Assembly: GCA_013373545.1 (NCBI GenBank)
Contig: JABXHQ010000042.1
Coordinates: forward strand, 1-45,010
DNA length: 45,010 bases
Direction: 5' to 3'
Source: Gammaproteobacteria bacterium
GTDB lineage: Bacteria; Pseudomonadota; Gammaproteobacteria; Enterobacterales; Kangiellaceae
Part shown: piece after piece, positions 1 through 7,332 of the stretch
Layout: each line of letters begins with the position of its first letter
Numbering within the stretch: position 1 is the first letter of the stretch
Program-made: the position numbers and the translations under genes
Notes under the pieces: model-generated
Databases searched by the model: none
What the model was told of the DNA's origin: nothing
The model's input: only the letters and a program-made list of their open reading frames with translations

Positions 1-463
1 CGAATCCATCAACCACTACCCCGAACACCGCGTAACCGAAGCCGAGATTGGTATCATTACGATGGTCAAGGTGCGCATTATCATCGAGATTGATGTAAAA
101 CTGACTGTCCGCGCTATCTTTATCAGTAAAACGCGCCATCGCTAATGTTCCATTAAGGTTTTTTAATCCATTCGTCGCTTCATTTTTTATCGTGGGGAAA
201 GTTTCAATTGCTTGGTACTGCTTATCAAAACCGCCGCCTTGAATAACATGCCCACTTACCCGATGAAAAACCGTTCCTTGATAACGCCCACTATCCACAT
301 AACGTAAAAAATTTGCGCAGGTTAGCGGCGAGTCCTCTTCGTAAAGCCCAATCGTGATATCACCATAACTGGTTTGCAGTAGTAAATACTGTGTAACTTT
401 TGCTTGATTAGCCAATGCAAAGTTAACGCTGAATAAAAATAATAATGGCGTGATGAATCGCAA
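1..463 (-). CDS. Peptidyl-prolyl cis-trans isomerase, cyclophilin type (C-terminus off window)
   Basis: Cyclophilin-type prolyl isomerase, probably periplasmic; it speeds cis-trans isomerisation of Xaa-Pro bonds during folding. The visible part (about 154 residues) starts with a hydrophobic signal-like stretch (PLLFLFSVNFALA) and continues with the PpiA/PpiB-type core: a segment ending in NFLRYVDSGRYQGTVFHR, then GGGF and DSADSQFYINL. The frame has no ATG near the 5' end. An in-frame stop lies just upstream at 476-478 and the signal peptide begins at TTG (461-463), so I infer a TTG start with a weak AGAG ribosome site. The gene runs off the left edge, so the C-terminus is missing. It lies 114 bases after the FabF-like gene on the same strand, which may mean co-transcription. 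The family is clear; periplasmic location rests on the signal peptide. Confidence 0.85.
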   Translation of the reverse strand, partial: MRFITPLLFLFSVNFALANQAKVTQYLLLQTSYGDITIGLYEEDSPLTCANFLRYVDSGRYQGTVFHRVSGHVIQGGGFDKQYQAIETFPTIKNEATNGLKNLNGTLAMARFTDKDSADSQFYINLDDNAHLDHRNDTNLGFGYAVFGVVVDGF

Positions 464-577
464 CGGTACACATCTCTAGGTCAGTTAAGAAAGTGCCATT
501 AGTTTAAAGTGCAACTCCTTTCATGACAAGAGAATGAAGTCGCCCAATTATGCGAGAAAGCGCAGCGCAAAGATTAA

Positions 578-1801
578 TTAAGCCACACGACCGAACAGCA
601 AGGACGCGTTAGTTCCGCCAAATCCGAAAGAGTTTGATAATGCATAATCAACGGTTTTTTCCAGACATTGGTTGGCCGTGTATTGCAAGTCACACTCCGG
701 ATCCGGTTGGTGCAAATTAATCGTTGGCGGCAATTTACGCTCGTTAATCGCCAACAAGCTAAAAATGGCCTCAGCAGCGCCTGCCGCGCCCAGCATATGT
801 CCCGTCATGGATTTGGTTGAACTGATTGCTAAGTCACGTGCATGTCCGTTGAACAGGCGCTTGATTGCATGAGTCTCAATTTTATCATTTAATGGCGTGC
901 TGGTGCCGTGCGCGTTGATATAGCCAATTTCATGATAATCAATAGCGGCCATTTTAATGGCTTTATTCATTGCGTTCATTTGTCCAGTTCCATCGGGCGT
1001 TGGCGCGGTTATATGATGAGCATCAGACGAAGCACCAAACCCTACAATTTCACCATAAATGGTCGCACCGCGGCGAATCGCGCTTGCCATATTCTCTAGA
1101 ACTAAAATGCCCGCTCCTTCTCCGGAGACAAAACCATTACGGGTTTTATCGAATGGACGGGAAGCACACATTGGCTCCGTTTGCTCAGTATTTAATGCGT
1201 TTAAGCGCACGAAGCCCGCCAAACTCAGCGGCGTAATGGTTGCTTCCGCGCCGCCGGTAACCACGGCATCCACTTCGCCTACCGCAATCATTTTGCACGC
1301 GTCCATAATGGCATGGGCCGATGTTGCACAGGCCGAACTAACGCCATAACTGGGACCATTGAATTTAAACTTTGAGGAAATGATACCGGAGGCCATTCCA
1401 ATAACCGATGAAGGAATAAAAAATGGTGTTACACGGCGGATTTTACCGCCGATAACTTTCGGGTGCTCTTTTTCGATGTTTGATATGCCTCCCTGCCCCG
1501 AGCCAACAATTACGCCAACATCGCGCATTTGGTGAAGGCCAGCTGCTTCAATCGCTTCCTGAGCAGCAATCAGTGCATATTGAATAAACGGGTCCAAGTG
1601 TTTAGTATCACGTCGATCGAGATAACTAAAAATATCATCACGAACCTCCCCAGCAACTTTAACTGGAAAGTTTTCGGTATCAAACTTCGAAATATAATTA
1701 ATGCCGGAAACACCATTAATGGCCGCGGTCCAATTTTTAGCGACACCAATTCCGAGTGGCGACACCATTCCCATTCCGGTTACCGCAATTCGATGATACA
1801 T
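578..1801 (-). CDS. fabF: Beta-ketoacyl-ACP synthase II (FabF-like)
   Basis: Condensing enzyme of type II fatty acid synthesis; joins malonyl-ACP to an acyl-enzyme in the cytoplasm. The 407 residues match the usual FabF length (about 412). The Cys-His-His triad is visible: Cys in SSACATSAHA, His in NAHGTSTPLND and His in KSMTGHMLGAAGA, followed by the C-terminal NSFGFGGTNAS glycine loop. Overall it reads as FabF (FDTENFPVKVAGEV, DPFIQYAL), but the nucleophile context SSACATSAH is the one seen in FabB. No acpP, fabG or fabD lies nearby, so this is a stand-alone copy and may be an extra KAS rather than the main housekeeping enzyme. The ATG at 1801 starts directly in the conserved YHRIAVTGMG strand; the ribosome site is weak. 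Sure of the family, less sure of FabF against a specialised paralogue. Confidence 0.88.
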   Translation of the reverse strand: MYHRIAVTGMGMVSPLGIGVAKNWTAAINGVSGINYISKFDTENFPVKVAGEVRDDIFSYLDRRDTKHLDPFIQYALIAAQEAIEAAGLHQMRDVGVIVGSGQGGISNIEKEHPKVIGGKIRRVTPFFIPSSVIGMASGIISSKFKFNGPSYGVSSACATSAHAIMDACKMIAVGEVDAVVTGGAEATITPLSLAGFVRLNALNTEQTEPMCASRPFDKTRNGFVSGEGAGILVLENMASAIRRGATIYGEIVGFGASSDAHHITAPTPDGTGQMNAMNKAIKMAAIDYHEIGYINAHGTSTPLNDKIETHAIKRLFNGHARDLAISSTKSMTGHMLGAAGAAEAIFSLLAINERKLPPTINLHQPDPECDLQYTANQCLEKTVDYALSNSFGFGGTNASLLFGRVA

Positions 1802-1891
1802 AACAGTTACTCGTTAAGATTTTCAAGGGTTCATTATTGAAATGAAATATGAAGACTAAACGGCAGTTTTATGGCGAAATAATGACAATTA

Positions 1892-3928
1892 CTAGGCGGA
1901 CTTAGGTGCTTGCTCAAGTAAAAATTCGAGTGCTTTCGACTCACTCATTGGCCGGTAAAGATCAAACCCTTGTGCTTCTTCGCACTCGAACTGACGAACA
2001 AAATCGAACTGAGCCAAAGATTCAATCCCCTCTGCGACCACTGATTTATCAAGACCGTGAGCCAAGGAACAAATCGCTTTAACAATACTCGCCGAACATG
2101 GGTCTTCTTCAAGTACTTGAATAAACGACCGATCAATTTTGATTTTGTTAACTGGCAACTGTCTTAAATAACTCATCGATGAAAAGCCGGTTCCAAAGTC
2201 ATCCAAGGCGACACAGACGCCAAGATCTTTAAGCTCATTAATAACATTTACCCCTAACTCAATATCGGAAATAGCGGTACTTTCCAGAATCTCGAGTTGT
2301 AAACAGCGCGCGGGCAGCTCATGTTTTTTTAGCAATTCAGTTATGCGCAAAGGAAGATCGGGGTCTTGAAACAAAATCGGAGACAAGTTAATTGACAAGT
2401 AATTATCGTATTCGTGGTTATGGAACCAACTAGCAGCAACATCAATCGACTTTTCCAATACCACCCGATCCAGCTGTGACATTAAGCCTAAACGTTCAAG
2501 ATGAGGCAAAAATGACGCGGGTGGCACAATGCCATCGGTCGGATGTTGCCAGCGAACCAAGACTTCAAATCCATTAATCTGCTTAGTAGCTACGCATACA
2601 ACTGGCTGGAAAAATAAGATAAATTGATTTTCCGAGAAAGCAGCTTTCAACTCAGACTGCAAGCGGAAGTCTCTTTCCTGCCCTTCGGTCATCCAAGTTT
2701 CATAACTGGTCACTCGGTTGCCACCTTCCGCTTTTGAATGATACAGCGCGTACTCAGCACTCTTAATTAAAGTTTCAGTTGTAATACCATGGTCGGGCGC
2801 AAGCGAAACCCCGATTGATGCGGTCACTTTCGAAGTTTGATTGCGCTCAACTTTAAATTCGTTATTAAACACCGCTTGAATACGATTAATTAGCAGCTCA
2901 ATCGTCTCTTGCTCCTTGATACGTTCAAAAACTAAGCCAAACACGTCACCGTCGACTCGAGCAATAGAAGAAGCCGTAGGACAATGATTAACCAGTCGAT
3001 TAGCAACTGACTTGAGTACCGCGTCGCCATCATTAAGGCTCATCTGATCATTAATACTCTTAAAGTTATCGAGCCCCACTAGTACCAACAGGGTTTTAAA
3101 CTCGTTATTCCGTCGTTGATAAGTATATTGTTCCAGCCGCTCAATAAAAGTGTTCCGATTGAGGAGACCGGTAAGTTGATCATGATAACTAAAGTGGGTG
3201 TTGGCGGCCGCCTGGCTAAGCGCTTTCTGTTCAGTAAGCTCAGTTATCCGCCCGATCGCCAAAACAATAATTGCAAAATAAAGAACCCAGCCGAAACTGT
3301 GCGCAATTAATATGGCTGACGTTTGGTCTAGGTTTACTAATGCAACATCGCGAACCACCATCAGTAGCAGCTTAACCACGAGTAATCCGGCAACTAACCA
3401 TAGTGTGGTTGTCTGAATGAGCGTAGGGGTGGAAGCTTGATAGTTGAGGCTAATAAATAAAAATAGTCCGAGCATGGCTATCGCGATTATTTCGGGGACG
3501 AACTGCACACTCGCCACATATCCAATAAATGAATTGTACTCCGACAAATTGCCACTCACGAGAGCGGAAAGAATTGCTGCCAGCACAGTCGTCGATACGC
3601 CAACCAATATCCAATTTCGTGAGTGCGTATCATTATTTAGTTTTTGTAATGCGATCAATAAAGCAAACACCGAGGTTACTGAAACAACCGCATAGACGGC
3701 ATTAAAACCGCTAACAATTAGAGCACTGTTCTCGAAATGATATACGGCGGCCAAGCCTAGATGACTACAGATTATCTGCAAAATTAGCGACGATAATGAA
3801 ATAAATAGCCAAAGCCTAGCTTCCGAAGAGGACTTATCCGAGAAGAAAGTAACCGCTGCAATTAATAGACCTGACGCCAATAGCCAGACGCCGTCGAGAA
3901 TTATATTAGGAAAGTACGCTTGCAACAT
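1892..3928 (-). CDS. Membrane GGDEF-EAL protein, probable c-di-GMP phosphodiesterase
   Basis: Inner-membrane c-di-GMP protein of 678 residues. Residues 1-235 form about seven hydrophobic helices (MASE-like sensor, subfamily not identified). A GGDEF domain follows (about 245-405), then an EAL domain (about 420-670). The GGDEF signature is degenerate (RVDGDVFG in place of GGDEF) and no RxxD inhibitory site precedes it, so cyclase activity is unlikely. The EAL domain keeps what the family needs: FEVLVRW (EVL variant), NLSP, ILEST, DDFGTG, the Lys in NKIKIDRSF and VVAEGIES. I therefore predict a phosphodiesterase with a regulatory, possibly GTP-binding, GGDEF domain. It is transcribed alone: a strong terminator separates it from prc upstream, and 90 bases separate it from fabF downstream. 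Confidence 0.88.
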   Translation of the reverse strand: MLQAYFPNIILDGVWLLASGLLIAAVTFFSDKSSSEARLWLFISLSSLILQIICSHLGLAAVYHFENSALIVSGFNAVYAVVSVTSVFALLIALQKLNNDTHSRNWILVGVSTTVLAAILSALVSGNLSEYNSFIGYVASVQFVPEIIAIAMLGLFLFISLNYQASTPTLIQTTTLWLVAGLLVVKLLLMVVRDVALVNLDQTSAILIAHSFGWVLYFAIIVLAIGRITELTEQKALSQAAANTHFSYHDQLTGLLNRNTFIERLEQYTYQRRNNEFKTLLVLVGLDNFKSINDQMSLNDGDAVLKSVANRLVNHCPTASSIARVDGDVFGLVFERIKEQETIELLINRIQAVFNNEFKVERNQTSKVTASIGVSLAPDHGITTETLIKSAEYALYHSKAEGGNRVTSYETWMTEGQERDFRLQSELKAAFSENQFILFFQPVVCVATKQINGFEVLVRWQHPTDGIVPPASFLPHLERLGLMSQLDRVVLEKSIDVAASWFHNHEYDNYLSINLSPILFQDPDLPLRITELLKKHELPARCLQLEILESTAISDIELGVNVINELKDLGVCVALDDFGTGFSSMSYLRQLPVNKIKIDRSFIQVLEEDPCSASIVKAICSLAHGLDKSVVAEGIESLAQFDFVRQFECEEAQGFDLYRPMSESKALEFLLEQAPKSA

Positions 3929-3945
3929 ATAAGGTTCCGGCCACT

Positions 3946-3975
3946 AAAAAAAAAGGAAGGTGTCAACCTTCCTTT
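3946..3975 (-). terminator. Rho-independent terminator of prc
   Basis: Inverted repeat GGAAGGT / ACCTTCC (3955-3961 and 3966-3972) with a 4-base loop, extended by A:T pairs. On the minus strand nine T residues follow (3946-3954). It lies just after the prc stop codon and before the GGDEF-EAL start, so it ends prc transcription and isolates the downstream gene. Confidence 0.85.
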
Positions 3976-3996
3976 GTAGTTTAAAAGTTTAGCCTA

Positions 3997-6144
3997 TCAA
4001 TTATGTTCAGCAAGTTTTTTATGCTCTTTTAATAGGATGTAATCGGCCAAAATATTACCTGACTCTTGCAGTTTAAAATCATCGTCTTCAAATACTTTCT
4101 CATCAAAGTCTTTTAGCGTTTTCAACGGTTTAAGCCCTTTATCGACCAATCGTTGATTAATTCGTTCAAGACGCTGAGCTTTTTGCTCTTCAATTTCCTT
4201 ACGACGCTCAGCTAAGCTTAAAGAAATATCTTTATCGTCTTTACGCGCTAAATATTCTTCAATATCTTTTTGCAAATATGAAAACTCTTTACTGACCGCA
4301 CGGCGTTGTAAATGACGCTCTCTAAGAAGCTCGACAAACCCTTCAAAACGCTGCTCCGGCTTATAATTCGCTCGTTTAATCGTATCCCATGGTAAAGCAT
4401 TGTCGTAACTGCTCTCGCCAAGTTCTTCCGGAGAAAAGGCGCTTGGGAACTCGATATCCGGCACCACGCCTCGGTGCTGAGTGGTCTCACCGGATACTCG
4501 ATAGAACTTAGAAGTGGTCAATTTCAACTGCCCTAACTGGGCATCGCGCATTGAGCGGTAGCGATTCAAATCGATCATGCTTTGAACGGTACCTTTACCA
4601 AAGGTTTGCTCGCCAATGACAATACCACGGCCATAATCTTGAATTGCACCCGCAAATATTTCAGATGCGGAGGCACTTCCACCATTCACTAATACTGCCA
4701 GCGGTCCATCATAAACAACTCCAGGTTGCTCATCGCTAAACGCATTAACTTGATTGCGAGAGTTTCGTTGCTGGACGACAGGACCTTGATCGATAAATAA
4801 TCCCGTTAACTCTACGGCTTCATCAAGCGCACCGCCACCGTTGTTACGTAAGTCAATAATGATGCCATCAACGCCTTGCTTCTTGAATTCATTTACAAAG
4901 CGCATAACATCACGCGAGGTGCTCTTGTAATCACTTAGCTGTTGACGGTATTTTGCATCCCAATCAACATAAAATTTCGGAACTTCAATAACTCCCAACT
5001 GCAGCACTTCATTATTCATATCGACTTTAATCACTTTCGATTTAGCCGACAGCTCTTCTAACTTCACTTTCTCACGAGTGAGCGTAACTAATTTAGTTTC
5101 ACCGGCTACCTCGCCTTTTGGCAATACTTGTAAACGCACCTCGGTGCCGGCTTCGCCACGAATCAATGAAACCACATCATCAAGTCGCCAGCCAACCACA
5201 TCTTCTATTGCTTGGTTACCTTGCCCAACACCGACAATGCGATCGCCTTCGTTCAGCTGTTTAGACTTTTCCGCAGGCGCTCCGGTGACCAGCTTATTAA
5301 TTTTGGTATAAACATCGTCCATCTGTAACACGGCTCCGATGCCTTCCAAAGACAACTTCATTTCTATGTCAAAGTTTTCCGCTTCTCGTGGTGAAAAATA
5401 GGTTGCATGTGGCTCAATGGTTAACGCAAAGGCATTCATAAAATACTCAAATACGTCTTCGCTTTTGTTCTGCTCAAGCCGACGTTTAGCCATGTTGTAA
5501 CGCTTACTAAGCACTTCTTTAGTTTCGTCCCAACTTTTATCCGCGAGCATTAAACTAAGCGCTTCAGCTTTTACTCGCTTACGCCATAACTCGTCCATTT
5601 CTTCTTGCGTGGTAGCCCATTGTCGATCATCGCGATCGAAATGATAGCTTTCCTGCTTTTTAAAATCGAAGGGTTGCTCGAGTAACTTTAAAGCATAGTC
5701 ATAACGTTCAAAATTGCGCGTCTGAAATACTTGGTAAATATCGAATGCCGGCTTCAACTGGCCGCTAATAATGCTGTCATCAAGTAGCTTGCGGTACCGT
5801 TGAAACGATTTTACGTCGTCCGCATAGAAATAGGATTTGTTGCCATCGAGCACTTCAATGTACTTTTCTAGAATTTGCTTGGATAAATCATCATTGTGCT
5901 CAATATTGGTTTTTAAGTAATGCTCATGTGCAATCAAAAACGCAATCATGCGACTAACATTGCCATGCGAAGGTTGAGGATACAGAGCAGTAACCGCCGA
6001 TGGCGCCGCAAGTAGCGCTTTATCTCGATTATCCTTGGCTTTGTTTTCGAGAGCAGATTGGCCAAACAGTACCAGAGGCAATGCCAACCCGGCTCCAATA
6101 ATCAATGACTTAGTGGCCGATAATTTCTTTCTCGCTGGGTACAT
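3997..6144 (-). CDS. prc: Tail-specific / carboxy-terminal processing protease Prc (Tsp)
   Basis: Periplasmic S41 serine protease that cuts proteins from the C-terminus. In E. coli it processes FtsI and, with NlpI, degrades the peptidoglycan hydrolase MepS; the substrate here is unknown. 715 residues, slightly longer than E. coli Prc (682). N-terminal signal or anchor helix at about 13-31, N-terminal helical region, PDZ at about 262-345 (LSLEGIGAVLQ...NEGDRIVGVGQG), protease core, and a C-terminal region rich in charged residues. The Ser-Lys dyad is Ser492 (GGSASASEIF) and Lys517 (TFGKGTVQ), 25 residues apart as in E. coli. The ATG at 6144 has an AGGA ribosome site. It stands alone, with neither proQ upstream nor htpX downstream, unlike enterobacteria. 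Confidence 0.96.
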   Translation of the reverse strand: MYPARKKLSATKSLIIGAGLALPLVLFGQSALENKAKDNRDKALLAAPSAVTALYPQPSHGNVSRMIAFLIAHEHYLKTNIEHNDDLSKQILEKYIEVLDGNKSYFYADDVKSFQRYRKLLDDSIISGQLKPAFDIYQVFQTRNFERYDYALKLLEQPFDFKKQESYHFDRDDRQWATTQEEMDELWRKRVKAEALSLMLADKSWDETKEVLSKRYNMAKRRLEQNKSEDVFEYFMNAFALTIEPHATYFSPREAENFDIEMKLSLEGIGAVLQMDDVYTKINKLVTGAPAEKSKQLNEGDRIVGVGQGNQAIEDVVGWRLDDVVSLIRGEAGTEVRLQVLPKGEVAGETKLVTLTREKVKLEELSAKSKVIKVDMNNEVLQLGVIEVPKFYVDWDAKYRQQLSDYKSTSRDVMRFVNEFKKQGVDGIIIDLRNNGGGALDEAVELTGLFIDQGPVVQQRNSRNQVNAFSDEQPGVVYDGPLAVLVNGGSASASEIFAGAIQDYGRGIVIGEQTFGKGTVQSMIDLNRYRSMRDAQLGQLKLTTSKFYRVSGETTQHRGVVPDIEFPSAFSPEELGESSYDNALPWDTIKRANYKPEQRFEGFVELLRERHLQRRAVSKEFSYLQKDIEEYLARKDDKDISLSLAERRKEIEEQKAQRLERINQRLVDKGLKPLKTLKDFDEKVFEDDDFKLQESGNILADYILLKEHKKLAEHN

Positions 6145-6342
6145 TCAGATATCCTAACTTGATTGAGTTCATGAATTTGCGCATATAGCTGGCACCTTGC
6201 AGTGAAATTTAGCCCTTGCGCACAGTCTTTTGACCAACATCACCGAGGAAAATTCCTCAAGCTTAACTATATCGTCTATCTAAGCCGATTCAAGGGCCAC
6301 ATTGCAAGCAAACATTTCACAAATATTAAACGCAGCCTAACA

Positions 6343-6372
6343 TTGCTTAAACGCGCCAGAGTACACTATAGT
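6343..6372 (+). promoter_or_regulatory. Candidate sigma70 promoter for the YiiX-like gene
   Basis: TTGCTT (6343-6348), 18-base spacer, TATAGT (6367-6372), ending 30 bases before the ATG at 6403. Both hexamers are close to consensus (4/6 and 5/6). It is the only such pair I saw in the 258-base prc/YiiX divergent gap. Also in this gap is a short inverted repeat, GAGGAA-AA-TTCCTC, at 6245-6258. Confidence 0.5.
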
Positions 6373-6402
6373 CTTACTAACCGTTTGTTTTAATGAAAAA
6401 TA

Positions 6403-7212
6403 ATGATTAAATCGATAAAAAGAGCCATTGAACGCTGGCTCAACCGCGAGACACCACCGCAAGCTTTCCCTCCCTGTGACTTCGAGCGCCTCCGCTATAG
6501 CTTGCGTCCTGGTGACGTATTATTGGTTGAAGGCCGGACCAAAGTGTCCGAAGTCATTAAACTCATTACTCAAAGCCGCTGGTCGCATGCCGCTTTATAC
6601 GTTGGGCGTTTACACGACATCGAGTCGGACGAGGTGCGCGATTTAGTATTAGCAAACCGCGATGTTGACCCTTCGGAACAGCTTATTGTGGAGGGTCTAC
6701 TTGGGCAAGGAACCGTGGTCAACTACCTTACGGATTACACGCATGACAACCTTCGCGTTTGCCGCCCAGCAGCTTTATCTCATGGCGACGCTAAAGCGGT
6801 TATTGAATACGCCTGTCGCCATCTAGGCACTCCGTATAACTTTCGCCAAATGCTCGATTTAGCGCGCCTACTTTTCCCTTGGAGTATTGTGCCGCGGCGC
6901 TGGCGTTCATCGCTATTTACCAACAATGTCGGCGAACCAACTCGGACGGTGTGCTCATCAATGTTAGCGGAAGCATTTGGGGAGGTCGACTACCCCGTGC
7001 TGCCAAAATTTAAGAAGGTCGGTAAAGATCGGGTCGAGTTGATTAAACGTAATACAAAGCTCTTTACGCCCGCTGACTTCGACTACTCCCCATATTTTGA
7101 AGTTTTGAAATTTCCGTTCTGGGGGCAACGCGATAAAGCTCATTATCGCGAGCTGCCCTGGAACCAAGATGGTTTACTGTCGAATGACGATGATGAGTTT
7201 ATTATTGGTTAA
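6403..7212 (+). CDS. YiiX/YebB-like permuted NlpC/P60 hydrolase
   Basis: A 269-residue protein of the circularly permuted papain-like (NlpC/P60, YiiX/YaeF) family; related enzymes are amidases or lipid acyl hydrolases. In the permuted order the catalytic His comes first (QSRWSHAALYVG, near residue 65) and the Cys later (TRTVCSSMLAEAF, near residue 187). The strand motif LRPGDVLLVEG opens the domain. No signal peptide or membrane helix is obvious, so a cytoplasmic or peripheral location is likely. It diverges from prc and is followed by its own terminator, so it appears monocistronic. The substrate cannot be told from sequence. The family call is good; a specific reaction is not claimed. Confidence 0.8.
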   Translation: MIKSIKRAIERWLNRETPPQAFPPCDFERLRYSLRPGDVLLVEGRTKVSEVIKLITQSRWSHAALYVGRLHDIESDEVRDLVLANRDVDPSEQLIVEGLLGQGTVVNYLTDYTHDNLRVCRPAALSHGDAKAVIEYACRHLGTPYNFRQMLDLARLLFPWSIVPRRWRSSLFTNNVGEPTRTVCSSMLAEAFGEVDYPVLPKFKKVGKDRVELIKRNTKLFTPADFDYSPYFEVLKFPFWGQRDKAHYRELPWNQDGLLSNDDDEFIIG

Positions 7213-7298
7213 ATTTCAACCACGACTGCTTGTAATCGCGAAATTTTGATCTACAGTTATCAAGAGAGTCACGAACATTGATTCTCCCAATTCCCCTA

Positions 7299-7332
7299 AC
7301 CCAGGTTACCTAATGGGCCTGGGTATTTTTTT
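7299..7332 (+). terminator. Rho-independent terminator of the YiiX-like gene
   Basis: ACCCAGG (7299-7305) pairs with CCTGGGT (7318-7324), followed on the plus strand by ATTTTTTT (7325-7332). The loop (7306-7317) contains the stop codon of the convergent choice-of-anchor-B gene. No T-tract follows on the minus strand, so it works in one direction only. Confidence 0.85.

Noticed and set aside
6202-6393. 63-codon plus-strand open frame in the prc/YiiX gap
   Set aside because: No ribosome site or known motif, and the candidate promoter of the YiiX-like gene lies within it.
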